Source: Allorhodopirellula solitaria (GTDB lineage Bacteria > Planctomycetota > Planctomycetia > Pirellulales > Pirellulaceae). From it: a DNA stretch of 64,000 nucleotides. Positions 27,501-36,399 of this stretch are shown here, in pieces. The translations under genes and the position numbers were made by a program. Every line of letters starts with the position of its first letter. The stretch's first letter is position 1. A model generated the notes under the pieces. It saw nothing but the letters and a program-made list of their open reading frames with translations, had not been told where the DNA came from and ran no database searches. The stretch lies in contig NZ_SJPK01000010.1 of the NCBI RefSeq assembly GCF_007859855.1, positions 151,735-215,734 of the forward strand, given 5' to 3'.

Positions 27501-28116
27501 CGATGGACAGATCGCCACGATCAACGACACTGTTTCGCGACCATTCGTGACCAGTATCGTCCCTGTTGTCGGTGACTTCGCCGTCGCTCAACAGCCCGTC
27601 ATCGTCGTCCTCGACGAAGGCACCCGGTTGAACGTGCAGGGCGTCGTTAGTGAAGACAAACGCTTCGTCCGATTGACACTCGTGCCGACCTTCAGCCAGA
27701 TTGGCGAGGTCAACACGTTCACCTACGAGGGCAGTCGGTCCTCCAATTCATCGAGCACCACGAATGTCGACACCAATGGTGACGGCGTGATTGATGCCGA
27801 GGATGAGAATACCGAAGATACCGTGACCCAAGGTACCACCGTGCAACAGCCAACCTTCGCGACGACTTCGGTTAGCACCACGGTTAGCGTTCCCGATGGT
27901 GGTACGATTCTGCTCGGTGGGATCAAGCGTCAAAGCGAGGGACGCAATGAAACGGGCATCCCGTTCTTGAGCAAAATCCCTTACGTCAGCCGTCTGTTCC
28001 GGAACACCGGTGTCGGCCGGACGTCCCAGAGCCTGATGCTGATGGTCACCCCACGGATCATCATCCAGGAGGAAGAGGAAGTCGCTCAAACCGGCTTCTC
28101 TGCCGCAGGGAACTGA
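24535..28116 (+). CDS. very large secretin (GspD/PilQ-like) with N-terminal repeat region
   Basis: A 1193-residue outer-membrane channel of the type II secretion/type IV pilus class. Residues 55-80 are the signal peptide (MARRALLPGCLLGCLLF, cleavage near PAHAQ). About 95-640 is helical and repeat-like with TPR character (KSNAEEA-type spacing, ASEGERLYASGLQLL). A secretin/TonB short N-domain follows near 620-705 (SPLGEVLDELSAITG), then N-domains near 830-900 and the secretin domain to about 1180, ending VPDGGTILLGGIKR and SQSLMLMVTPRII. Family members are usually 600-750 residues, so the helical N-terminal half is an addition. No other secretion gene is adjacent. The last 31 bases overlap the convergent gene. 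Confidence 0.88.
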   Translation: MIRSQQPSRQKSSPRIAARQVATSTRSVLDHSHRDRLDADGESVPQPATRSRKRMARRALLPGCLLGCLLFNAVPAHAQFSLPDSMTAGAKSAPNAADIGSLIEKIDEALAAKNYTGAVQLYRTASKAAPNNADLQQRRARLVARGIDAKLLDLAPSSQTPSSLQTIDADTAAQPIGATTDSSNPATWPLARRQQETRRWTAMGRTALDRGDVTKAYEYASAAQKLGVAQSEFQPGDARPWQLLLDVQSAARRQGIDLSKIKPSTPATSPGGGVLPIGQAGQNSPGSMVAQAGGAFTPGASSGIQQVQATAPESGNANASEGERLYASGLQLLTTGKQAEARAQFVKAWEYEAELPTETRRALQDKLTLLQPSRMPATNTPSEPLTPIQKADLEAAQQVKRLYREVTTELAKANEKRENAPLEAIDDLERLARKVDGANIDEASKASLTAMVGRAVSEQNAYVAANRAKIELDLSNERIRTEMATEDAREIRVDEEISLLVDSFNDLMDQKRYDEALVIAKQVGELKPDSTIAMTMAHNSRQQVRLQMSNDITAAAEEGFVSNMQSLDRAMIAPDPDRPFSFQDAKDWEALSRRRLATKDQQTRLSPREQEIKRQLETSVEMKYRNSPLGEVLDELSAITGVPIVMDQRALAAIRVNRDTPVSKSVNSRLPLKSALNILLEDLDLTYVLKNDVLNVTSREARRTMTTSRTYRVADLVTPIPNFISGYEHGLAGALKSAYQMVRPTTDVQVTPVSMAGLGGGMASNSAEELGKNMLGQYSPMGGNAAFAGGIGSGLGAAGPMPSGRGGGSIANFSQLIQLIQTTVEPDSWEALGGVGTMAPYPQNLSLVISTTSDVHDQIVDLLESLRRLQNLQITIEVRFITLSDNFYEQIGIDFDVQFDDNAQAIPADDSGPAVTIGLSDGVGTPTNDLDIRLDNQTFGGSTPPFNAPSAVSSIGFAILSDIEAYFFLQAAQGDNRSNIMQAPKVTLFDGQIATINDTVSRPFVTSIVPVVGDFAVAQQPVIVVLDEGTRLNVQGVVSEDKRFVRLTLVPTFSQIGEVNTFTYEGSRSSNSSSTTNVDTNGDGVIDAEDENTEDTVTQGTTVQQPTFATTSVSTTVSVPDGGTILLGGIKRQSEGRNETGIPFLSKIPYVSRLFRNTGVGRTSQSLMLMVTPRIIIQEEEEVAQTGFSAAGN

Positions 28117-29282
28117 TCGAGCCGGACAATCGGCCACATCGCAGGATTGCATGAGCCGACTCGGCGAGCGGAGTTTTCATCAGGAACAAAGATGAACACT
28201 TCGCTCTTGCCGAGTCGGCTCAAATCCATATCTGCCCCACAGCGCCACTCTTGCTCGCTCGTCCAATCGTAGGTCGTACCGACGGATTGAAATCGGAACC
28301 GCTGGTCAAGGTCGAGCTCGTTCCGCAGCTCCCGGTCACCGTAGATCACCGGTTGCACCCCAAGCCGCGACGCAGCATCTCTCTTGATCGCGATCCCATA
28401 AGGTTCGTAGTCCCAACGATGCAGGTGGCTGCGATAGGCGCGTCCTGCCAATAGCCTCGGCAGCTCTACGGCCGAGAAACAGACGACCGGTTCGGTTCGC
28501 TCCGATGTCACCGCCCCAGCAACCAAACGCTGGCCGCGCACGATTCGGCACAATGCATCGATCGCGTCACGGGCCGCCGAAGCAGGGTTGGCGAACAACA
28601 AGTCATCGCGGTACTTCGCCCAGGTCTGCCCCGGCCAGGGTCCCGCCGCAGCCCTCGTGCAGTGGACCAGGAATTCCGACCAAGCGATCGATGGGCGATC
28701 GACTCCCAGGGGAGCCTCGTCTCCGCGCTCGCTCTCGCCAACCTCCTCGGCCGGCAAGTATCGCCCGACGGCGCCCGCATCGAGCAACTCCCACACTGCC
28801 TGGCGATCTCTCCGCTGAGAGCCGTTCGCTACGCCGTCGATTGCCACACGCACAATTCCGGACTGTAGCCGTGAACGCATCCGCAGCAGCTCGGTCACCT
28901 TCCCGCCCTGACGGACGTAAGCCGCGTCGACGCGATCGGCGATGGCAATCACTTGACGATCCCGTCCCGTAGACGACTCAACCCGGATCACAGGCACCTG
29001 AAAGACAGCGGCCGCGTGCGTGAGCCACGGATCGATCGCCGTGCCATCGGCGACTAGAACCGTGGCGGCATCACGCCGTGCTTGCTCGAGCGAGGCAGCA
29101 ATCTGCTGTGAGAGGCTGCGATGGCGATGAGGATCGTGACCGACCCGACTGCATACGATCGCAACTAAAGGCGTCTTATGATCGACCGCTGCGCGGCAAG
29201 ATTCGCTCGCCCCGTTGAGATCGATCCCCATCGCTTGACAGCGATATCGCCTTGCGGCAAGGATCGAAACTGCTGAACACAT
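28086..29282 (-). CDS. unknown protein with AbiGi/DUF2971-like C-terminal region
   Basis: A 398-residue soluble protein. The N-terminal third (VAIVCSRVGHDPHRHRSL) looks like a nucleotide or Rossmann-type fold. The C-terminal half has PVVCFSAVELP, YEPYGIAIKRD, GVQPVIYGD and a DWTSEQEWR segment, an order seen in AbiGi and DUF2971 proteins linked to phage defence. It is conserved in planctomycetes as a hypothetical, to my recollection. The 3' end overlaps the convergent secretin gene by 31 bases. A defence role is only a suggestion. Confidence 0.6.
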   Translation of the reverse strand: MCSAVSILAARRYRCQAMGIDLNGASESCRAAVDHKTPLVAIVCSRVGHDPHRHRSLSQQIAASLEQARRDAATVLVADGTAIDPWLTHAAAVFQVPVIRVESSTGRDRQVIAIADRVDAAYVRQGGKVTELLRMRSRLQSGIVRVAIDGVANGSQRRDRQAVWELLDAGAVGRYLPAEEVGESERGDEAPLGVDRPSIAWSEFLVHCTRAAAGPWPGQTWAKYRDDLLFANPASAARDAIDALCRIVRGQRLVAGAVTSERTEPVVCFSAVELPRLLAGRAYRSHLHRWDYEPYGIAIKRDAASRLGVQPVIYGDRELRNELDLDQRFRFQSVGTTYDWTSEQEWRCGADMDLSRLGKSEVFIFVPDENSARRVGSCNPAMWPIVRLDQFPAAEKPV

Positions 29283-29365
29283 GGCTGTCTCGTGGTGAAA
29301 GGTCGTCCCACCGGTTCAAGGTTGGTTGCCATCCTCACCCGGCCATGGGTATCGGTACAGGTGTA

Positions 29366-29424
29366 GCCGCGGTTTTCTCATTTGGAACGTCGCTTCGGCG
29401 TGTGACAAGCACACGGGGAAGCAA
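29366..29424 (+). repeat. isolated REP-like element with RCAAG hairpin
   Basis: About 59 bp matching the 36328-36388 copy, with CGTGTG-ACAAG-CACACG at 29399-29415. Its lead and ACAAG loop match the units beside the RAYT gene although the stem sequence differs. It lies in a 252-bp gap between convergent-side ends of two minus-strand genes. Confidence 0.75.
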
Positions 29425-29445
29425 ACCTGTGGGTAATCCACAAGA

Positions 29446-29497
29446 GGCAACGAGTCCTTTCGCTTTGCTTGATCGATTGGCTTATGGACTCGTTGCC
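29446..29497. repeat. 12-bp perfect inverted repeat GGCAACGAGTCC/GGACTCGTTGCC
   Basis: Arms 29446-29457 and 29486-29497 are exact reverse complements separated by 28 bases. The right arm and the following bases match 15084-15109 closely and the arm alone recurs at 16156. Just downstream of mtnA, where it may also act as a terminator, but no T-run follows. Confidence 0.7.
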
Positions 29498-29534
29498 GCG
29501 TCTACTGCGACGTTGATTTCGCCTGCCCTGCTTA

Positions 29535-30611
29535 TCAAGCGTTCCCAGCAAAGTGCTGCTGGATCTTTGCCGCACTCGGTTTCTCAATCACACCTTGCTC
29601 GGTCACGATTGCGGTAACGAGTTCAGCGGGCGTAACGTCGAATGCGGGATTGATCACAGCCGCTTGCTGCGGCACCGTCATCGGGCCACTGACGTGACCA
29701 CTGGCGTGCCTCACCTCGGCTTCATCACGTTGCTCAATGGGAATCAATTCACCGGATTCGAGCTCCCGATCAAACGTATTGGTGGGCGCAACAACGAAGA
29801 ACGGAATCGAATGGTATCGCGCGAGCACCGCCAACGGGTATGTTCCAATTTTATTGGCGACGTCACCACACGCTGCGATCCGGTCGGCGCCCACGATCAC
29901 GGCATCAACCATCCCGCGGCGCATCAATCCGCCAGCCATCGAGTCCGTACACACGGTCACGGGAACGCCCGCCTGCGACAATTCCCAAGCCGTCAATCGG
30001 GCTCCCTGCAACAGCGGGCGGGTCTCGTCTGCGAAAACCTGCAGCGAATGGCCGTGCTCATGGAGGTAGTAGATCGGTGCCAACGCGGTACCATACGCCG
30101 ACGTGGCCAGCGACCCGGCATTGCAGTGCGTTAACACCGTTTCGCAACCGCGGAGCAGTTCGGCACCATGCCGCCCCATCTCCCGGCACATCACGCGGTC
30201 TTCCTCATGGATCCGCGCCGCCTCCGCTGCCAACTGCCCGGGCAATTCTGAAATCGCCTCGTCCCGAACGCTGTCCACCAAGCCTCTCATCCGATCGAGA
30301 GCCCAGAACAGATTAACGGCCGTCGGGCGGCTGGTGGCGAGATAGTCAATCGCATCGCGGTAGGATTGCCGCACCTGCTGCGGCGTAGCCGAAGCGTCGG
30401 CCCGGGCGAGGGTCACCCCATACGCCGCCGCGATACCGATCGCGGGCGCGCCGCGAACGACCAACCGCACGATCGCGTCGTGCAGCTCAGACAACTCGGT
30501 GCAGACCAAGCGGCTGACCTCGCCCGGCAAGCGGGTTTGGTCGAGCAAATCGACTGCGGCCGGCACACCCTTGTCGGCGGCGCGGTAGCGAATTGTTTCG
30601 GCGTCCGGCAT
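29535..30611 (-). CDS. mtnA: S-methyl-5-thioribose-1-phosphate isomerase
   Basis: A 358-residue enzyme of the methionine salvage pathway that isomerises methylthioribose-1-phosphate to methylthioribulose-1-phosphate. RGAPAIGIAAAYG near residue 53, THCNAGSLATSAYGTALAP with the catalytic Cys, and VGADRIAACGDVANKIGTY with the catalytic Asp are present; the usual RIAANGD reads RIAACGD here. The eIF2B-like fold is complete. The stop of the upstream oxidoreductase and this ATG share one base (TGATG), so translation is coupled. No other salvage genes are nearby. Confidence 0.94.
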   Translation of the reverse strand: MPDAETIRYRAADKGVPAAVDLLDQTRLPGEVSRLVCTELSELHDAIVRLVVRGAPAIGIAAAYGVTLARADASATPQQVRQSYRDAIDYLATSRPTAVNLFWALDRMRGLVDSVRDEAISELPGQLAAEAARIHEEDRVMCREMGRHGAELLRGCETVLTHCNAGSLATSAYGTALAPIYYLHEHGHSLQVFADETRPLLQGARLTAWELSQAGVPVTVCTDSMAGGLMRRGMVDAVIVGADRIAACGDVANKIGTYPLAVLARYHSIPFFVVAPTNTFDRELESGELIPIEQRDEAEVRHASGHVSGPMTVPQQAAVINPAFDVTPAELVTAIVTEQGVIEKPSAAKIQQHFAGNA

Positions 30612-32161
30612 CAGACGTCTTCAGGCGCCGGAACGGAAAAGTCTTCCCGGAAATTGCGAGTCAACATCTCATTAGCAGCGTCGTTGCCGATGTATCGCTC
30701 CGTCTTGGGGTCGAACTTCAATACCGGACCGAGTGACAACTGATCCGTCGATGGATCGACACCGTTGTCCCGAAGGTGCTGCAGCGTTCGCTCGAGTGTC
30801 GCCTTGTCATCGTCTCGCGAGTCGAGTTTCGCTACAGCAGCGGCAATCTCGTCCGGTGTGGACTTGTTCGTCTCGCCCAAGTAGTACGAGTTATTACCAT
30901 GGTGCGCCATCGCGGCAGAGAGATGACCAACGCGAGCATCCGCGGTGAGTTTGGACGCGTCTCGAGAAACGACGGCATCGACGAAGTTGCTCACGTGAAC
31001 GTTGACCAAGTTGCCGTCTTTGCGCGAATCATGCGTGAACGCTCGCGTTTGTTTCATGTCGAGGTCATAGACAAGGCAGCGGTCATAGCTCGTTTGCACG
31101 ACATAACCGTCACTGCCGTAGAACACGACACCGATTTTGTTCCCTCGTTTGGATTGGAACAAGGCATTGAGTTCCGTATCGGCCGAGTCATCAACGCCCA
31201 ATCCACGGGTCTCGAAAACGATCGTCTTGTCGCCGTAATCGTAAACAGCAACTTGGGTGTTCGCCGTGTCGCCGGCGTCGACATACTGCGGGTCCTTTCG
31301 CTCGGCTTGATAGCCGAGTCGCCCGGCGTAGCTGAGGATCGCGTTGGGATGGCGATCCAATCCCAATCCCCAACGTGAGATATCGGTTTGGTGCGGCCCC
31401 TGGTTGCCCGAATCGCCGTTGCCATAGTGCCGTTGCCAGTGCCAATCGTAATGGAACCGCTGCCGCGTGACCTTGGGCGCCGTGTATTGAGCTGGGCCAC
31501 TCCACAAATTGAAGTCGACCGAAGGTGGAACGGGATAATCGCCTAGCGGCCCGATCGATTTCCGTCGCTTGTAGCACAGACCCCTGGCCAGATTGACGTC
31601 ACCGATGCCACCATCGGCCATGAAGTCGACCGCGTCGATACACGCCTTGCTGCTGCGGCACTGGCTGCCGGTCTGAAACATCCGCTCGTACTTCTCGGCG
31701 GCTGCAACGAGGGCCCGGCCCTCGTCGATGTTGTGACTGACGGGCTTTTCAATGTAGACGTCTTTGCCCGCCTGCATCGCCCACACGCCGATCGCAGCGT
31801 GCCAATGATTGGGGGTCGCCGCGGTGATGATCTGCACATCATCATTATCGAGGACTTCCCGTACATCGCGAACCACGCGTGGGCGGGTGCCCTGCCGCTT
31901 TTCAACTTCGTCGGCCCGCTTTTCACCGACTTTGGAATCAACATCGACGAGAACTCGAATCGTCGAGCGTGGGTCATTCACAAAACCGCCCACGTGAGCC
32001 ATTCCGCGACTGTTGACGCCACAAACTGCCACGCCTAGCTGATCGGTCTCAGCGGCGACGGCACGGGAACTGGTGTGAACGCCCGCTGCCAACCCGGCGG
32101 CCAAGCCAGCGGCAGTAGCGGATGCGGAAAACTCACGTCGAGTGACACGATTCATAGTCAT
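30611..32161 (-). CDS. Gfo/Idh/MocA family oxidoreductase with TAT signal
   Basis: A 516-residue exported NAD(P)-dependent oxidoreductase. Residues 1-37 contain a twin-arginine motif (TRREFS) and a hydrophobic Ala-rich core. The Rossmann start is near 42 (LGVAVCGVNSRGMAHVGGF), the EKPVSHN sugar-binding motif near 135, and the C-terminal alpha/beta domain follows. Planctomycetes carry many such exported copies of unknown substrate. It is coupled to mtnA by a one-base overlap. A second in-frame ATG at 32155 is also possible. Confidence 0.9.
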   Translation of the reverse strand: MTMNRVTRREFSASATAAGLAAGLAAGVHTSSRAVAAETDQLGVAVCGVNSRGMAHVGGFVNDPRSTIRVLVDVDSKVGEKRADEVEKRQGTRPRVVRDVREVLDNDDVQIITAATPNHWHAAIGVWAMQAGKDVYIEKPVSHNIDEGRALVAAAEKYERMFQTGSQCRSSKACIDAVDFMADGGIGDVNLARGLCYKRRKSIGPLGDYPVPPSVDFNLWSGPAQYTAPKVTRQRFHYDWHWQRHYGNGDSGNQGPHQTDISRWGLGLDRHPNAILSYAGRLGYQAERKDPQYVDAGDTANTQVAVYDYGDKTIVFETRGLGVDDSADTELNALFQSKRGNKIGVVFYGSDGYVVQTSYDRCLVYDLDMKQTRAFTHDSRKDGNLVNVHVSNFVDAVVSRDASKLTADARVGHLSAAMAHHGNNSYYLGETNKSTPDEIAAAVAKLDSRDDDKATLERTLQHLRDNGVDPSTDQLSLGPVLKFDPKTERYIGNDAANEMLTRNFREDFSVPAPEDV

Positions 32162-32345
32162 GGAGACTCAGGGGAGGGAGGATTTGAGGAGGGAATGCTA
32201 GCCCCTGCATTATGCACACCGGTAGCATCCGTGCCAATGGCTGGCCCGAGCTGGTTCTCAAATAAGCCCATCCCAAAAAACTGAGCCGAGGGCCGTCAGA
32301 CCCCAGGTAAACGGCATGGCAAACGCACGCCGCGCCGCCTGATGA

Positions 32346-34475
32346 TCACCCCCCCAGCCCGGCGACCCAACTGAGCAGACCAATGACCACCACGCAGGCG
32401 GCGCAGGCCAACAGGAACCCTGCCAGGTCACGGCGGGTGGGCCAGGTAAATTCCCAATCGCTGCTAGCAAAGATCTTTCGCGCTGTCGGTGGCTGGTCAT
32501 AAGCGGCCTGCAGCCGAGCAGCATCCGCAGCGGGATCGCCCAGCACGGGAGTGTTCATCTTGGCAAAGTATCGGTCGAGCATGGCTTCCTCGTCTCGGGG
32601 GGTGAAGAAACTCAGCCCAATCAACACCAGAAACGGCAACAACACCCGGGCCGGCAAACGCAGCGTCTCCAGCGTCGCTTTGGAAACTCCACTGAGATCG
32701 AATCCCAATCCCGAATAGAGAACGAAATCGAGGTTCAACGAGCCGCTACCTACCTGTTGGCCGACCTTTCTCTCGACGAGCCGATGGATCTCACCTTGAG
32801 TCGATTCGGATACCTTTTCGATCTGCACGTCTTCCGACTCGGTCATCGGCCCATTCCAAAAAATCGGCGTGCCACCTGTGGTATGAACGACGGTGATGGT
32901 TTCTCCCACCTCCGCATCGGGAGGCGGCGGACCAAGCGATTCGACGGCCGCCTCAGGATCGCTTTCCCGGACCGCTACCCACGCCTGACGCTTGGCAACA
33001 TCCGATTCAGTCGCCGGACGCTCGAGCGTTGTCGTCACCATTTGAGTGGTCGCCGCCAGACGCGGTGATTCGTAAAGAGACGGTGCCAATCGAGGAACGA
33101 CTTGTGGCAGGACAAAAAAGAATAGCAATGAAAACGCGATCGTCCCCCAAACCGCGACGCGGTTGGCGCGTCGCCAGTACATCCCGATCCAAAACGGGGC
33201 TGCGAACAGAATCGGAAGCTCCATCGCCATCTTGAACTGCGCGAACACGTCGGAGAACCGCAGTGCCACCGCTGAGGCGCCGACGATAATCAGCAACCCC
33301 GTCAGCCGTCCGACCATCACATACTTCCGCTCCTCCGCATTCGGATTGACGTATGGTGCATAAAGATTACGCACCACCAACGCCGACGTCACGATCATGT
33401 AGGTATCTGCCGAACTCATCATCGCGGCGAGCAAACAGGCCAACATCAATCCCACCAATCCCAGATTGAGCGGCCCCAAGATCTCCCGAGCCGCCACGCC
33501 CCAAACGCGGTCTGGATCCGCTGCGATCTCAGGGTTGCCCGCGAGCAGTGCCAAGGCGATCAACGCCGTCAGTGCCCAGCCGATGGTGCACAGTCGCTTT
33601 AAAAAGTTACCGACCACCAATCCAATGCGAGCCTCATCTTCCGTCTTGGCCGAACCGCCTCCGGTGGCGATGAAGTGGGGTTGGACCACGATGCCAATCA
33701 ACGCCAGAATCGAGAGCGAAACAATGTACTGAACCGGAAACTCACCACTGCTCGGTCCCGAGAACAATTGAAAATAGTCCGAGGAAACACGCTCGTGCAT
33801 GATCCGAAAACCATCCATCAAACCATCTTCGCCCGCCCCACCGTACTTGGCCGCAAGCGCCCACAGGCCGTTGGGTATCAGCAGAATAGACAACAGTATG
33901 ATGAACAGACCCTGGATCAGGTCGGTCCAGTAGGCGGCCGTCAAACCACCGAGAACGCCGTAGAGAATCACGATGGCCGCGATCGCTGGAATGATCGTGT
34001 ACTTCAACTCGTATCCGAACAAACCGACCTCGACCCCGAGTAGCGGCGCCGCAAACTTCGCGATCGCCGACAACATCGTCGACAGATAGAACATGTAGAA
34101 TGCGATCGCGAACAGCGTGTAAGCAGCGCCGAGAGCCCGTGATTGATACCGCTCAACAAACCAATCGCCGAGAGTGAGGTGCCGCATCCGTCGGTACCAA
34201 ACCGCCGTGATCCAGTACACCGGAGTCACGAACAACCACATCATCGCGGACCACACCCCGCTCAGACCGCTCGTCCACGTCGTCCGCCCGACGGTGACCG
34301 GCTCATGAGCACCGGTCCCCGCACCAAATGCCGCAAAGGTTTGGAGCAATTTCCCAAACCCGCGGCCGCCCATGAAATAGTCCTCTTGGTTCCGGACACG
34401 CCGCATTGCCCAAATTCCGATCGCGATCATGGTCGCGAAATAGACTGCCAATACAGCATAATCAATCAACGTCAT
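32346..34475 (-). CDS. sodium/solute symporter family transporter
   Basis: A 709-residue membrane protein of the SSS family. [20 protein letters not shown] begins the first helix; about thirteen hydrophobic segments fill 1-560 (for example [55 protein letters not shown]). An extra polar loop (about 495-580) rich in Glu, Asp and Pro splits the late helices and is longer than in typical members. The frame is open to 34730, but that part is not protein-like; the ATG at 34475 is chosen. It is divergent from nagB-nagA, so amino-sugar uptake is a reasonable guess. Confidence 0.85.
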   Translation of the reverse strand: MTLIDYAVLAVYFATMIAIGIWAMRRVRNQEDYFMGGRGFGKLLQTFAAFGAGTGAHEPVTVGRTTWTSGLSGVWSAMMWLFVTPVYWITAVWYRRMRHLTLGDWFVERYQSRALGAAYTLFAIAFYMFYLSTMLSAIAKFAAPLLGVEVGLFGYELKYTIIPAIAAIVILYGVLGGLTAAYWTDLIQGLFIILLSILLIPNGLWALAAKYGGAGEDGLMDGFRIMHERVSSDYFQLFSGPSSGEFPVQYIVSLSILALIGIVVQPHFIATGGGSAKTEDEARIGLVVGNFLKRLCTIGWALTALIALALLAGNPEIAADPDRVWGVAAREILGPLNLGLVGLMLACLLAAMMSSADTYMIVTSALVVRNLYAPYVNPNAEERKYVMVGRLTGLLIIVGASAVALRFSDVFAQFKMAMELPILFAAPFWIGMYWRRANRVAVWGTIAFSLLFFFVLPQVVPRLAPSLYESPRLAATTQMVTTTLERPATESDVAKRQAWVAVRESDPEAAVESLGPPPPDAEVGETITVVHTTGGTPIFWNGPMTESEDVQIEKVSESTQGEIHRLVERKVGQQVGSGSLNLDFVLYSGLGFDLSGVSKATLETLRLPARVLLPFLVLIGLSFFTPRDEEAMLDRYFAKMNTPVLGDPAADAARLQAAYDQPPTARKIFASSDWEFTWPTRRDLAGFLLACAACVVVIGLLSWVAGLGG

Positions 34476-34571
34476 GAATCGTCTTTCACTCGAGGCGGGT
34501 CGTTTTCGGGGCGGGAGTCGAATAGAACTGTAGCAAAATATTCCGTTGCCAAGGGCCAAGAGAGAGCACCG

Positions 34572-35336
34572 ATGCGAGTTCAAGTTTGTTCCAGTCCCGT
34601 CACACTCGGCCAAAATGCAGCCGAGGAGGGAGCCACTAAAATCCGAAATGCGATCCGCGACCGGGGTCAAGCAACCATTCTCGTGGCCACGGGGGCCTCG
34701 CAGTTCGAAACTCTCGCCGCCCTCGTGCAAGCATCCGATATTGATTGGTCACGCGTGACGGGGTTTCACCTCGACGAGTACATCGGCTTGCCCAGCTCAC
34801 ACGGAGCCTCCTTCCGCAACTATCTCAAAGAACGGTTCGTCGACCGGGTACCGATCGGGGCATTCCACTACGTCAATGGTGACCACGACGCGACAGCCGA
34901 ATGCAAACGGCTCGGCGAACTGATCCACGATCATGAGATCGACGTCGCCTTCATCGGGATCGGTGAGAACGCCCATCTCGCTTTCAACGACCCACCCGCC
35001 GACCTGGACACGCAACAATCCTATTTGATTGTTGATCTCGACGAGGCCTGTCGACAACAACAACTCGGCGAAGGCTGGTTCGACACGCTCGACGACGTGC
35101 CGCGACAAGCCATCAGTATGTCCGTTTCGCAGATCCTCAAATCCAAGCACATCGTGTGCAGCGTCCCCGACGAGAGGAAGGCGGTCGCGGTTCGCGACAG
35201 CTTGACCGGTCCAGTGTCCTCGGCCACACCCGCCTCCGTCCTGCAGTCCCACCCCTCGGCAACACTGTACCTCGATCCACCCGCGGCGAGTCTGATTGAC
35301 CCGAGCCAGTTCGCTCCAGCCGACGCGGAAGTTTAG
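34572..35336 (+). CDS. nagB: glucosamine-6-phosphate deaminase/isomerase
   Basis: A 254-residue enzyme converting glucosamine-6-phosphate to fructose-6-phosphate and ammonia. [10 protein letters not shown] holds the general base Asp, and [14 protein letters not shown] the active-site His; the Asn and Asp at neighbouring positions are normal variants in non-enteric NagB. The frame is open to 34143 through the divergent symporter region and is rejected upstream of the ATG at 34572. nagA follows 2 bases after the stop, forming an operon for N-acetylglucosamine catabolism. Confidence 0.93.
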   Translation: MRVQVCSSPVTLGQNAAEEGATKIRNAIRDRGQATILVATGASQFETLAALVQASDIDWSRVTGFHLDEYIGLPSSHGASFRNYLKERFVDRVPIGAFHYVNGDHDATAECKRLGELIHDHEIDVAFIGIGENAHLAFNDPPADLDTQQSYLIVDLDEACRQQQLGEGWFDTLDDVPRQAISMSVSQILKSKHIVCSVPDERKAVAVRDSLTGPVSSATPASVLQSHPSATLYLDPPAASLIDPSQFAPADAEV

Positions 35337-35338
35337 CC

Positions 35339-36262
35339 ATGAATGCTACCTCGCCCGGCTATATCGATTTGCAGGTCAACGGATACGGCGGCGTGGACTT
35401 CAACGGCGATGAAGTCTCCGCCGAATCACTCCATGCCGCTTGCGAGCGATTGACCGAGGATGGCGTTTCTAAAATACTCGCCACGATCATCACCGCCGAC
35501 GTACAGGCGATGTCACGCAAGCTGGCCCGGATCGCTGCCATTCGGCAGCAAGACCCGTTGGTGGCAAAGGTCATTGCGGGCCTTCACATCGAAGGCCCCT
35601 TCATCAACGAACAAACGGGCTACGTCGGGGCCCATCCTCGGGACGCGGTACGACCTGCCGACGTCGAATCGATGCAGCGGCTTCTCGATGCCGCCGAGGG
35701 ACTCGCTCGAATCGTCACCCTCGCCCCCGAACGCGACCCGAACTTTCAGGTCACCCGCATGCTCGCCGGTCAAGGCATCTGTGTTTCGGGCGGCCACTGT
35801 AACCCGTCGCTCGATCAGCTCGACGGCGCCATCGATGCCGGTCTCTCGATGTTCACGCACCTGGGCAACGGATGCCCCCTCAGCATGCATCGCCATGACA
35901 ACATCATCCAACGCGCCCTCAGTCGATCGAGGAATTTGCATATCGGCCTGATCGCTGACGGCGTGCACGTGCCGTGGCCCGCGCTGGGGAACTCGATCCG
36001 CTGTGCCGGTGTGGAGCGTTGCTTTATCGTAACCGACGCCATCAGCGCGGCAGGACTGGGGCCAGGTCACTATCAATTAGGCGAGCGCGAAGTTGTTGTC
36101 GATAGCGATGGAGCCACCTGGGCGGCAGACCGCTCACACCTGGTCGGATCATCAGGCACGATGCCCCAGGTCGCAGCCAATTTGAAACACCATCTCCACC
36201 TCTCCGACGAGGACGTGACCCGGCTGACGGTGACCAATCCGCAACAAATCCTAAGCCTTTGA
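35339..36262 (+). CDS. nagA: N-acetylglucosamine-6-phosphate deacetylase (short form)
   Basis: A 307-residue amidohydrolase that deacetylates N-acetylglucosamine-6-phosphate. YIDLQVNGYGGVDFNGD near residue 8 has the QxN form of enteric NagA rather than HxH, suggesting one metal. HIEGPFINE, SGGHCNP, THLGNG, GLIADGVHVP and VTDAISAAG (catalytic Asp) follow in order. It is about 70 residues shorter than most NagA because the N-terminal beta domain is missing. Start ATG lies 2 bases after nagB. Confidence 0.9.
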   Translation: MNATSPGYIDLQVNGYGGVDFNGDEVSAESLHAACERLTEDGVSKILATIITADVQAMSRKLARIAAIRQQDPLVAKVIAGLHIEGPFINEQTGYVGAHPRDAVRPADVESMQRLLDAAEGLARIVTLAPERDPNFQVTRMLAGQGICVSGGHCNPSLDQLDGAIDAGLSMFTHLGNGCPLSMHRHDNIIQRALSRSRNLHIGLIADGVHVPWPALGNSIRCAGVERCFIVTDAISAAGLGPGHYQLGEREVVVDSDGATWAADRSHLVGSSGTMPQVAANLKHHLHLSDEDVTRLTVTNPQQILSL

Positions 36263-36327
36263 GTCCAGCGAAATTTGGATGCGGCTTGGTTTCCGGCCAG
36301 ACAAGCTGACAGGGGAACGCGTGTCGA

Positions 36328-36388
36328 TGCCGCGGTTTTCTAATTTCAAAACGTCGCTTCCCGTGTGACAAGCACACGGGGGAGCAAA
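36328..36388 (+). repeat. isolated REP-like element with RCAAG hairpin
   Basis: CCCGTGTG-ACAAG-CACACGGG at 36360-36380, an 8-bp perfect stem, preceded by the lead TTCTAATTTCAAAACGTC shared with the array near the RAYT. It lies between nagA and hpnE, convergent genes, and could also act as a terminator, though no T-run follows. Confidence 0.78.
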
Positions 36389-36399
36389 CTTACAGATAT

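Noticed and set aside
34143..34571. Upstream extension of the nagB frame
   Set aside because: Overlaps the divergent symporter gene and lacks protein-like composition; the ATG at 34572 begins the family N-terminus.
34970..35000. NagB active-site change (GIGENAH rather than GVGNDGH)
   Set aside because: Asn at this place is common in NagB outside enteric bacteria, so it does not suggest loss of function.
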